Assembly: GCF_947179165.1 (NCBI RefSeq)
Contig: NC_077247.1
Span: forward strand, 49,954,935-50,018,934
Direction of reading: 5' to 3'
Origin: Solanum dulcamara
Taxonomy: Eukaryota; Streptophyta; Magnoliopsida; Solanales; Solanaceae
Length of the DNA stretch: 64,000 nucleotides
Below the pieces are notes generated by a model. It saw nothing but the letters and a program-made list of their open reading frames with translations, did no database searches and was not told where the DNA came from. Made by a program: the position numbers and the translations under genes. Shown here in pieces: positions 50,141 to 61,370 of this stretch (its first letter is position 1; each line of letters starts with the position of its first letter).

Positions 50141-53100
50141 AAAATTCATATTAATTGCTTCCCAATATTTTCTCAAGTGTTCTCTTAGTTAATTATGCCG
50201 TTCATAGACCTCCTCCATTTGTCGACTCGCTTTAGTTCATTATAACGCACTCCAAGTTCTACTAGTAAATCGAAATTTCACCAGGGTAATATTTTGGTAC
50301 TCCAATATTCTTTCTTTACCCTACTATGACAATCCGTATTCTGGAATCCTCGGCATCATGTGTAACTTTCTGACTTTGACTTGAAGGTCTTTAACTATCA
50401 TTTGTTTTTACCTCTTGATCTTGATCTTTTGGGTTGGTTATCAATTAGTGTTAAGGTTCCTTCATCTTATAACCTTACCGTCATCCAGTAACCAGTAACC
50501 CGCCTATTCTGATTGTCTCGGTTAAGTCATTTCATAATTTCCTTTACCCTAACTGGCAATATTTTAGGCATAATATCTTGAGTCATTTCTCTATTTTTGA
50601 CTCAAACTTTTCTATTGCCCCTTTACTCTAATTTTCTCTTACTTCTCTTACCACACATACTATTGCAATCTTTATACGAATATGTGTAGGTGCTTAAATC
50701 AGCCCAGAAAATACCTAAATGTCTCCACGTTAGTCTTTATGCAGTCCCTATATTTTCTCTTACCTCTTTCAGTTGATATCAGGACTCACCTATGGCTTTT
50801 GCCCCCAATACTAATTATATCTCTATAGTTTTTTCCTCAAACCATCTTATACTTTTCTTTGATGTATCCGGAATATTGCAATCGCATTGTGGTTACTAAA
50901 TTCTTATTCTACTTATCAAGTAATCACTTGATATCACCCTTAGCATACCAATATTCATAGGCTGCATAACCAATCTTGTAGAATTTGTACAACGTGTATT
51001 CAATTCTAATCATAGTCTTTCCTTCTCTTGGCTTATTCTGCTATAAATTTCTTATTGTACTAACACTCACTTGCTGTCTATTTTGTCATACTTGCATTCC
51101 TTCCTTTACTTACTATTAAGTTTTCTCATATTCTACCATATGAGAGATTTCTCTCCTTTGCTACTTGTATATCCCAATCTTATTAGCCGATAATTACGTT
51201 GCCAACATCTCAACCTCTAATCCAGTATAACCTTGCTATCATTTATAATATCTTCGAGCTACTTGTTACTATTCTCATGTTGTATTCGTCCTTTTTATAA
51301 GCATCCATCTTTTGATGTCACACTATCCAAGATCTTTACCAATAATTCTGAGCACCATCTCAAATATCATCTTGGTTTTATTTTTCCATTTATTGCTGAC
51401 TTTCAAATTTTTCTAACTTGTTCCAGCATGGGATCTCATATGAAGTTTAGGTGTTCACCTTAACGTGTTGCAGTGTCAGTTAATTTCATCTTACAGTTAT
51501 ATTTTTCTCATCCACTTCCCCCCTTTAGGGTGTACCCATATCATTATCTATTTATATTCTACTCTATGTCCCCATTTCAAATTTTCAAATTCATGCGATT
51601 CTTTTCCAATACATTATCTCTGTCTTTCTTTATATCATCAATAACTTAGATTACCCATGTACGAAACCTCAACACAATCAGAAGGTGATGAGAATTCCCG
51701 ATATATAGTACAAAATCTCGTCTGATAAATGGTACTCAAATGATATAATTAATGTAGCAATTCATTCAAAGCCACATTCCATTTATTCTAATCAGTAATT
51801 AGCTAGTGTTTATAATCGTTTCAAATTCTCTATTCGGTAGCACTTATATTCTAGTGATCAGTGTTCCAAGCTTTCTTATAACGCTATCTTTATCTCAATA
51901 GATATCACATGTTCCTCTAGTAATCTCACAATACATTCGTTATTTTTGCAAATCTACATTTCCTATCATTTAAGGATTTCACTATTTTTCGAGGTGAAGT
52001 CACATATACACAATACTCCTTTATGCCTTATACGCTTTCACCCTTGTCGTGTACCCAATACTAACTTTTAATCTTACTCAAAATCATATCCATTAGCCAC
52101 TTTTCCGCTAGACTTTACTTATTTTCATAACGATTCTCATCATACTCACATTATATTCTGTTCTTACTCAATCCCATAGTGTAACACTTTTTAACCTTAT
52201 TCACGATTCTTACTAAGGGTCAATTATACTCGGTGGAGTAAGCGTACTTAACCTTTTTGTAAATTATCCCTTAGTATCAAAACCCCTTTCGAATCATCCT
52301 AGCATTTCATGAACAACACATGAAATACATGATCCTGAATATTCCACAAGTTTATGTTTTCCATTCACCAGTTCCATCTCCAATTAATTGGTTAAGGACT
52401 AATAAAATGTTATCATAAGGCATTCTTCAACCACCACCAAAAGGAAGCTAGAATCCAACGAGCACCACCGGACCTCTTAGTGCTTGATGCACCTGGTTTA
52501 CCTCTACACTTATTCTTAAATTTTGAATGAATTATTTAATTCACAAACTAATTGTTGAGTGCCTTGTACTTCTCAATGGAAGTAAAACTTAATTATGAGA
52601 TGTTTTTTTTTCCTTCAACATAAGCTTCTTTTAAGGCAAACATGCGATTGGAAGTTATATTGGTTCATTCAAATCAATTCTAAATAGGCTTTTTCCGAAA
52701 TAAAATTTCCCCAAATAAGAATGGTGTCCCTTAATGATGACATTGGGGTATTTCTTAACTCTTTACTACAACAAAATAAATTTACCTCATGGTTATCAAC
52801 CTTCAAAATATATTATGAACTTATGTCCCACTTTCTCTTCTTTTTTTTTTCTGAAAAAAAAAATGGGCAGAGTTTCCTCTGTATTTCTTACTATCTCAAA
52901 ATCTGCACGCAGAAAATACCAACAATGCCTCACAGGTTCAACATATATATATATTCATATCATATCGCAGCCACACAGGGCACCCAATATCAACAACAGT
53001 ATGAAAATGATGGACTTACCTCTTATGTCCGACTCGAACTGCACCTGTTACACTTTCATGTCTACTTTTTCTTTCAATTTTCAACTTTACATTTCAATCA

Positions 53101-53279
53101 TACTTCAATATGCTTACCTTATCCACCATACCTCTTTCGCATCATTACTTACCCGTATATTGTGTAGCTTCCAATATCATCAATCGTTTTCTTCTATCAA
53201 TGTCGTTCTTCAGCTGAAATCAAAAGATAGAAAAAAAGAATTTCATGTCCTACGGCTGGGCTCTATCGCACGATCTTAG
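50141..53279. other. non-coding interior of the gypsy element
   Basis: Pyrimidine-rich on the plus strand, with no frame resembling gag, protease, reverse transcriptase or RNase H on either strand. The 148- and 181-codon plus-strand frames near 52721-53279 have no recognisable content. This stretch occupies the place where the missing genes would be. Confidence 0.6.
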
Positions 53280-53415
53280 ATATGAAAAAAAGGCAACGTC
53301 CTAAATGTCCTGTAGCCTCCTGTTTATAGATGTGGTGCACAACACACCGATAAACAAGACTCTACTAGACACGGTCTGTAGACACTCCGAGGATGAACTG
53401 CTCTGATACCACTTT
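53280..53415 (-). other. gypsy leader and primer-binding site
   Basis: TGGTATCAGAGC on the minus strand (complement of 53400-53411), four bases from the 5' LTR, is complementary to the 3' end of plant initiator tRNA-Met. The leader continues GTTCATCCTCGGAGTGTC. Confidence 0.88.
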
Positions 53416-56302
53416 TGTCACGACCTAGCCCCGTGACTAGTGTCCAAATTGGACCCTCGTATACACACATATTATCTATAGTCAATCGGCAATTAAGCAT
53501 GATAAAGGATTTATATGGGTAGCACGTTGTCTCAAACTGTTACTTATATATATACTAAAATCACCTATTTCTTGGGGAGTCTTAATTGTCAAAAATAAGA
53601 TAACATAATATGTAAGCCGACAAGGCTTCCATTCTGAATGTAAACGTCCAAAAACATAAGTCATACTAGTACACCGGACAACATCTATATACAACCCACT
53701 CATATGTCTACAGACCTCTAAGAGAATTAACAATAGCATATGACGGGACAGGGCCCCGTCGTACCCCTAAATACACAAATATATATATTATAAGGATTAG
53801 TACCCAAAGTTTGGGCTCCGAGACAATGGAGCACTTCAAACTCGTTGAGTAGAATCCTAAGTTGGCGGCTCTCCAAAATGAGTATTTGTACCTGCAGGCA
53901 TGAAATGCAGCCCCCCGAACAAAAGGGGGTCAGTACGAACTATGTACTGAGTATATAAAGCATAAAATACCGTAAAGGAGATCACATCTGAAATAAAGAT
54001 TCAGGAGTTAAGTATCATAATCAATAAATCACTGTACCTGTGTCTTATAAAATGAAGACATGCATATCATCATATATCGTACCTAGCCCGTTATGGGACT
54101 CGGTGTCACAATTATATCAATATATCGTCATATGTATATATATACCATACCCGGCCCTCTAGCAAGGGACTCGGTGAATAGAGTAGTGTACACTGATACC
54201 GTACCCGGCCCATTATGGGACTCGGTGCCATAATCATATCGTCATATCATCATAATATCATATTATCATATCACGTACCCGGCCCTCTAGTAAGGGACTC
54301 GGTGAATAATGTAGTGGAATCCATACATGATAACATACCCGGCCTATCGTAGGACTCGGTGAATAATACCATAACAATATGCACGAATAAGGTATCATTA
54401 GCAACCTTGCGAAATTTGATCATTATCGGAGACTTAATAGAATAAGCAAAATAGTCCATCATTTGAAAACCAAGACAATAGTCATTATGAATCACATCAA
54501 TTATGGATTATACTAAAATATGAATTATACCACAACATGAGTTATACCAACTAGGATGGCTGGAATCATACACATGAGTCAAGACATAACAATATAAATT
54601 TTGAAAATCAAGAACGGTAGCCATCCGAGTATATCTACGAATACGAGTTTCTTTGGAATTTAAGCATACGTCATTCGTTCGTTTCATATGGATCATGCCA
54701 AAAGAAGAAGATGTTAACTTTACATACCTTTAGCGTTTATACGTATATGTTGTCCAATATTGTCTCAACCTATATTAAAACGTTAAGCACTATGATTAAG
54801 CTATGGACAAGAATAAAACGTAGTCTATCGTTAGTAGGTTATTTCTAAAAAAAATTGGACAGCACCTCCCCTATACCACTCACTTTTCCCACTTTCAAAC
54901 CAGCCATATAATCATCAACCAACATCAACAATCCAAAATATTGACACAAAATAAGATTTATTATTCATGTTACCAAAGCAGTAAATTCGGAAAGTCAAGT
55001 ACCTCACGTTGTATCTAAAATTTGAAAATGAAAACGGCAAAACTGGACTTTATAACCTTCATGAAACATTTAGATCTATGTCTTAAGTTTCCAATGCAAA
55101 AGAAATCAACTCAAAATTCATTTTCTACAAAGAGATATCATCAAAATACGAACAGCTATACATGAAGGAATTTTCAATCCAGAATCTGGACAGAATTTGT
55201 CTTAAGCTTCATGCTCAGTTTTCGACATCATAACAGCAGATATAGACTAAGACATAAACATAAGAGTTGTAGGTACGTGTATTAGCTTTCCAAAACATGT
55301 TTAATATCTAAAATCGAAGGTCTACACAATGAGATATTCCAAAATTACTACCAGCTACTCAATTCCAAAAACGGGTTTGAACATTCACAATCTTCATACA
55401 CCTTTTTCCTCCAAATTCAAGAACAACAACTCATCAACAACATCAAAACAATATCAAACATTATTATACATCATCACTAAGATAATTCCATCTATTTAAT
55501 CTACCTAAATCAACCCTTTAACCCATAACTCTCAACAAATCACCAAACTAGTTTATAACACTATTTTCTCCGTTCTAATCCGTTAAAACTCTAACTAAAC
55601 TTATTAACAATGAAAAGGAGACTTTAATATTACCTTAAATTTGCAGCACCACATAAAATCTTCTCCTTATTGGCTGATTTCTAGCTCAAATTGAAGCCAA
55701 CGCGACGTACAACAATTTTCTCTTCAAGAGCTTTGAGATTCGGGGCTTTAATTGTGGTGGATGTTGGTGTTTCTCTCTAGCTTTCCCTTATCTTACTCTC
55801 TCTGGAAATTTCCAGATATTTCTTGGTCTAAACTATGAAGGAAGACATAGAATTTTGATTAATTTCGTGGGTATTGGGCCTGACCCGAATTAAAATTGGG
55901 TTGGGCCGAATTCACTATTTAGTTTGGCCTGTCAGACTTAAAACGTCTATATCTTATTACTCCGATATCACATTTCGTCCCACGACCTATGGTTGGAAAG
56001 ATATTTCAATTATCTACAACTTTCATGTTGAGAGTTTTCCCAAATTCTCAAATTATAAAGAGGTTATGGCCTCCCGAAGTCAGCTTACCCGAAACGTGAC
56101 TTTAAGAAAAACATATTTGATGGCTTCTATTTTGATTTGGCTTAAGGGTCCTTCTTGAGATTTATTTTACTACACATAAATTATTCATATAACTTGGCAT
56201 CTACAACGAATCATGTCATTTTAAAATTCAAAATTAAAAGTCCTTGAATTTATAATCGTTAGCGTACGAATAATCCAAAATGCAAAAATACGGAATGTAA
56301 CA
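53416..56302 (-). repeat. gypsy 5' LTR
   Basis: 2887 bp, nearly identical to 46067-48953 at a constant offset of 7349. The same five hairpin-like repeats occur at about 54080-54360. Confidence 0.92.
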
Positions 56303-57768
56303 AAGTACAAGTCAAATGTAGCACACATCGCCAGGACCACTCGAATTGTTGTGAGTCGAACCACCGGAGAAAATATCTCATTGAAGTCTATACATTCTTT
56401 CTAAGCGAATCCTTTCACCACCAATCTTGCATGATACTTTTTCACTTGATCATTACCATTGCGTTTGATCTTGTAGACCCATTTGTTTCCAATAGCCTTC
56501 CTTCCTTGTGGTAATTGAACAAGATCCCATGTTTTATTTTTATGAAGAGCTTCAATTTCTTCTTGCATTGCTGCCACCCACAGAGATGATTCTTGGCCTT
56601 TCATAGCTTCTTGAAAGGTTGAAGGCTCTCCATCTTCTGTTAATAGACAGTATGCAATATTACTCTCCATAGAATAATCTGAGTGCCAAGCTGGTTCTCT
56701 TCTCTCCCTAGTTGACCGTCGAACTTCTGGAGTTTCGATCTCAGCTTGCTCTTGTTCTTCGTGCTCTGGTGCTGCTTCAGAAGAAACTGGAACTTCTTCT
56801 ATTTCTTCAACTTCAACTGTAGTAGTCTCTGATTTTTCTTTTGAAGTGCTACCTTCTTTTGCTTGTATCTTGTTTTCAACAAATACAACATTCCTGCTGA
56901 TTACCACCTTGCGGGCTGTGGGATCCCACAAGTGATACCCCTTGACTCCATCAGCATACCCTAAGAAAATACATTCCCTGGATTTTGGATCCAACTTTGA
57001 TTTTTCTTGGGTGTTGTACATAACATAAACAGGACTTTCGAATATATGTAAGCGAGAATAATCAGCTGGTTTTCCTGTCCACATCTCCATTGGCGTTTTC
57101 AGATCAATTGCGGGTGATGGTGACCGATTGATCACATAACAGGCGGTTTTGACTGCTTCTGCCTAGAATGGTTTTTCCAACCCTGCAGTTGCCAACATAG
57201 CTCTTGTCCGTTCCAACAAAGTTCTGTTCATCCGCTCTGCTACTCTATTTTATTATGGAGTATATGCCACCGTGAACTACCGTTTAATACCTTCTTGTTT
57301 ACAAAAGTTATTAAATTCATCACCAGTGTATTCTCCTCCATTATCTGTCCTCAAACACTTGATCTTTTTCTCAGATTCAACTTCTCCTGGAGTAATTGTC
57401 GATAAATGACACGAAATATTTCGCTTCTCCTAGAGACTCCACCGGTGCTTGCCAGACATCAGAGTGAACCAGATCTAGTATTTCTTTGCTTTTAGTAGGG
57501 AACTGCTAAACTTCAGTCTATTTTGCTTACTAGTAACACAATGCTCACAAAAGGGTAGTGAAACCTTTTTGAGCCCTGGAAGAAGTTTTTGCTCAGCAAG
57601 AATCTTCAAACCTCGTTCCGACATATGGTCAAGTTTACGATGCCACATCATCGTTGATTCTTCAAATGAACTTGCTGACGCGGTTGATGCTTCTCCTTCT
57701 TAGTGTGTTTCACCTTTAAGCACATATAGATTTGCAGTAAGTTTTTCTGCTTTCATCACTACAAGCGC
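56303..57768 (-). pseudogene. copia integrase and reverse transcriptase N-terminal part
   Basis: Minus-strand pieces: GAG-pre-integrase (MMWHRKLDHMSERGLKIL), integrase core (LRTDNGGEYTGDEFNNFC, NRTLLERTRAML), the open stretch 57135-56401 with INRSPSPAIDLKTPMEMW and FLGYADGVKGYHLWDP, then the start of reverse transcriptase (NKTWDLVQLPQGRKAIGNKW, then IFSPVVRLTTIRVVL). Stop codons interrupt it near 57768, 57703, 57166 and 56402, and part of the integrase core near 57410 is deleted. It ends at the gypsy LTR. Confidence 0.85.
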
Positions 57769-58935
57769 TCATTTGGATATTCTCATGACTCCACCATGAG
57801 TCTTATACGAACATCCATTATCATCTAGTTGTCTTAAAGACAATAGATTCTTCTTCAAGTCTTTTACATGTCGTACCTCCTGGATGGTGCGAACCGTGCC
57901 ATCATACATCTTTATTTTGATGGACCCAATACCAATAACATCCAAAGCATGATCGTTTCCCATAAACACAGATCCTCCTGAGATAGGATTATATTGATGG
58001 AACCATTCTCTCCTGGAAGTCATGTGCCATGTTGCTCCTGTGTCCATGATCCAGACATCAGCAAAACATTTTCTGCCTTCATTATTTGATATTGCCTCGC
58101 TACATAAAATATCGTCATCATCCGAGGTACATGCAACATTCCCTTGAGCATTTGATGGCTCAGGGTGTTCACTCTTCTTCTTGAACCGACAATCTTTCTT
58201 GAAGTGCCCTTTCTTGCCACAATTGTAACACTTGATATTCTTCTTACTTCTTGATTGAGATCTGCCATGATTGTGACTCCCACTAGGATCACGTTCAGTT
58301 GGTCTTCCTCTCACCATCATCAAAGCTTCAGCTTGTTGCGAACTTGCTTGTCTGTCTTCCTTATTTTTGCGCCGATTTTCTTCTTCCAAGACAGCGGCTG
58401 CAATTTCATCGAAAACTAGACTGTCAGTATTGTTCGTCAGGTTGATGATGAGTTGATCATACGAGTCAGGCAGACTTTGAAGTAGAAGCTCCGCACGTTC
58501 AGTCCACTCTATTTTGCAACCCATTGTTGTAAGTTGCGAAAACAGAGTATTCAAAGTATTGATATGTTCAGTAACTGACATGGACTCTGTCATTCGAAGA
58601 GTATACAATCTTCTTTTTAAGAAGATTTTATTATGCAAAGACTTGGCCTTATATAACCCTGTAAGAGTATCACATATTTCCTTCGCCGTCCGCTTTTCTG
58701 CCACACTAGACAATACTTGATCAGCTAGTGCCAAGTGTAGATCAGCAACTGCGTTGCTGTCTATGTCATTCCACTTGCTGTCATCAACAAAGTCTGTGGG
58801 CCTGCCTTCAATTGCAGCTAAGCAATTGTCTTTTCTCAGTATTGCTTTTATTTTCATTTTCCACAATGAGAAATTAGTCTCATTGAATTTCTCAACGTCA
58901 AACTTTGTTGTACTCGACATTGTTATTTGCTTCAC
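57769..58935 (-). pseudogene. copia gag and protease
   Basis: A 388-residue open segment. The gag part (FNETNFSLWKMKIKAILRKD, near 17-36) is followed by the zinc knuckle CYNCGKKGHFKKDC (236-249) and the protease active site DTGATWHM (298-305). The frame stays open over this part but ends at a stop that cuts the polyprotein before integrase. The Met at about 58920 (MSSTTKF) is the likelier original start. Confidence 0.9.
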
Positions 58936-59115
58936 ACCCTTCTAGATCGTTTCTGAATATTTTTGCGAACAATCGTGACAAACTGTACCGTCACCGAAAT
59001 TTACTATTCACGTGAATAGTACTATTCACCGAATTTTACTATTCACAAAAAGTTACTATTCACAGATAGTGCCTTCGCATAAAATAGACAGAATAACCGA
59101 GGGCTCTGATACCAC
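58936..59115 (-). other. copia leader and primer-binding site
   Basis: The primer site TGGTATCAGAGCCC (complement of 59101-59114) lies one base from the 5' LTR and matches initiator tRNA-Met. The leader contains several copies of ACTATTCAC between 59003 and 59060, one pair forming the 18-bp perfect palindrome at 59003-59020 centred on CACGTG. Confidence 0.85.
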
Positions 59116-59599
59116 TGTTGGGAGGAGGAAGCACCACAACTAAAGTTTGATATGATAAAAATAATGAAAATAAATTGAACACGAGAATTTTACGTGGAAA
59201 CCCCTCTAATTGATAGAAGGGAAAAACCACGGGGTAGAAGGATTTCACTATTATTGTATGAAGTACACAGTTCTCAAATACAAGGAGAAAACAACAATTA
59301 ATACTTCTCTCTTGTAAAAGGAACAACTACTAAAGAGGACACTCAAGACTACAATATTTATCTTGGTGTATTACTCTCTTTGTATTCTTACTCTCTCTTT
59401 TTGGAATGATTTCAAATGAGGGCAAAAGACCCTATTTATACGAGAATGAAAACGCGTAAAATTATTTTACGCATTTTTAAAACGCGTATGATCAATTCAA
59501 CAAAGGAAGGCTGCAACAAAGTCATTAGGGAGGCAGCCTTTTTGACTTTGTTGGGCTCCCTTTTTGACTCTGTTGGCCTCCTTTGTTGACTCTCTTTCA
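59116..59599 (-). repeat. copia 5' LTR
   Basis: 484 bp; about 2.3 % different from 44271-44754. Plus-strand ends TGTTGGGAGG and GACTCTCTTTCA. Confidence 0.9.
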
Positions 59600-60040
59600 T
59601 ATACTACTTATGTTATACATAAAAATATTTATTAAAATGTAATTTATAAATATTTTTTTAAATATTTTCATAATTTTTGTTTTATTTCTTACATTTAGAT
59701 TTGGACTTGAGAAGCCCATCTAAATAATATACAAAAAAATTCATCTTATAAAGTTATATTATAAAGTTAAAACTTCAAACAGTGTTCTGCCTCCATCTTA
59801 TATGTTGATATTTTGTACTAGAACTCTTTTTAAGAAGCACTGCTCTGTGCTTTTTATTAGATACTATGAAAAATTCGAGAAACCCAAAAAAATCCGAAAA
59901 ATCTGAGAAAATTGATATCGAAAAACCCGACTTTTATTGATTTGGTTTGGTTTATAGATTTAATAACCCGACACAAATGGTTTGGTTTGGTTTGTAAAAA
60001 ATCCGAACCAATCCGGTCCATATACACCCCTAATTAGCAG

Positions 60041-61309
60041 AACTAGAAATTTTGTGAATGGTGTTCAAAAATTTTGTATATATTTCTAAAAATTTATTTT
60101 TGACCTATATAAATAATATTATATTTTATATATACACAAATATAATTTTTTTACGAAAAATATTTAAGTGATCATCCTTGGATCAATGTTTGCTAAATTG
60201 GAGTGACAGGAAAGTAAAAGCATACCCTGGTCAAATTCATAGTCCACCATTTTTTCCAATAAAATAACAGTTCTCAAGTTTGGCGATGAAAATTTGGTAC
60301 GGCTTATATTTGTCGACTTGGAATTTGTGTTTGGCTTTTGGGCCATGCCGCCTTACAACCATAGAATATCCGAGTTGATTTCGTACAAGATACTTTAATT
60401 TTTATTTTATTTATATTCAAATTATTAAACTACTGTACTATTTTATTTATAACAAATAAATCACAACTTCTATTTGAGAATTATGAAAGTCGCAAAACTA
60501 AAATTTTGTAATATTATGCCAAAAGTAAAAGATTTTTTTGTTACAAAAATTGTTCAGAGTCTTGTTTTAATTCTTTGGTAAAATAGAATGAGTTTTTTTT
60601 TGTTACAAAAAATAGTTCAGTAACATTTTACATTATCAGCCTTTATTAAAATTAATTTTTCTATGGTAAAATCATGTCGTCCATTACTAATAGAATGAAA
60701 TCCAACAATATATGCATATTTCATTGCCGTTAATGAGATAACTTTTGAGTTTTGATAAATTTAAGGTAAGGTTTTAAAAGCGAAAATCAACTATTTTTAT
60801 AGACGTAAGAGAGCTACAATATTTTTTTTTAACAATCAATTTGTAGAAAATTCAGACTGAAGCTATTGATTATTCTACGTTATAGGCTATAATATTTTCC
60901 CTCAACAATTAACTTGTAAAAAATTCAGACTGAAGCTATAAATTATTCTACGCTATTGACTTCTAATTTTGATGTACTTTTTATAGAATAATCATTAAGA
61001 ATAAAATAAAAATGACGATATTAAAAAATTTTAAATATGAAAATGATTTGAGAAGATAGTGTCCTGTAATATAGATAAAATATAAAATGAATTGCCTAAT
61101 AATTATATGAATCTCCAAATGAACTTGAATATAGTAGAACCTATAATGGGGTCTTAACTAATGTAACTTAATTATCTTAATTTTTTGAATTAGGAAGGTA
61201 AGAGTAAATAAAACAATAGAAAGATTTCCATTTATGATTTGATGGCACTGTTCTCATGTGTATGGCACCTCAGCACGTTCCTTGCTTGTTTTTTTTCTTC
61301 TTCTTTGTT
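60041..61309. other. intergenic DNA upstream of the TOM1-like gene
   Basis: AT-rich. A 73-bp imperfect tandem duplication lies at about 60813-60958 (shared AATTCAGACTGAAGCTAT). A smaller duplicated motif (TTGTTACAAAAA.TTGTTCAG) is at about 60538 and 60600. No gene seen. Confidence 0.45.
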
Positions 61310-61316
61310 TATATAG
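61310..61316 (+). promoter_or_regulatory. TATA box of the TOM1-like gene
   Basis: TATATAG about 60 bp before the ATG, preceded by a T/C-rich tract. Spacing fits a short leader. Confidence 0.55.
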
Positions 61317-61370
61317 CATCAGTTTTTTGACTTCTTTCACGACAAGAAGATAAGCGGGAGGAGAGGTGAA

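Larger units (their letters stand above)
46067..56302 (-). mobile_element. young Ty3/gypsy element (chromovirus type), internally deleted
   Basis: Two 2887-bp LTRs (46067-48953 and 53416-56302) enclose a 4.46-kb interior. Minus-strand order: LTR, initiator tRNA-Met primer site (53400-53411), leader, about 3.2 kb of non-coding DNA, integrase core and C-terminal GPY/F and chromodomain-like region (50140-49065), polypurine tract, LTR. Gag, protease, reverse transcriptase and RNase H are missing. I noticed only six differences between the LTRs, so the insertion is recent. It sits inside the copia reverse transcriptase. A clean 5-bp target duplication is not visible (plus strand ACTTT on the left, AAGTA on the right). 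Confidence 0.9.
44266..59604 (-). mobile_element. Ty1/copia LTR retrotransposon, interrupted and defective
   Basis: The element is 44271-59599, flanked by a perfect 5-bp duplication TATAC (44266-44270 and 59600-59604). The two 484-bp LTRs (44271-44754 and 59116-59599) differ at about 11 positions. On the minus strand the order is LTR, initiator tRNA-Met primer site, gag, protease, integrase, reverse transcriptase, RNase H, polypurine tract, LTR: the copia order. Several in-frame stops, a deletion in integrase and a 10.2-kb gypsy insertion in reverse transcriptase make it dead. Confidence 0.92.
44071..60040. mobile_element. hAT-like non-autonomous element hosting nested retrotransposons
   Basis: Element ends TAGGG (44079) and CCCTA (60032) are flanked by 8-bp near-identical repeats ATTAGCGG (44071-44078) and ATTAGCAG (60033-60040), the duplication length typical of hAT transposons. 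The ends are imperfect inverted repeats, followed on both sides by AACCGAACC / GGTTTGGTTTG-type sequence. Without the inserted copia element the host element is about 620 bp (44079-44270 plus 59605-60032) and encodes nothing. Confidence 0.6.

Noticed and set aside
52721..53279. Two overlapping plus-strand frames of 148 and 181 codons
   Set aside because: Composition follows the pyrimidine-rich gypsy interior, no known motif, and orientation is opposite to the element's genes.
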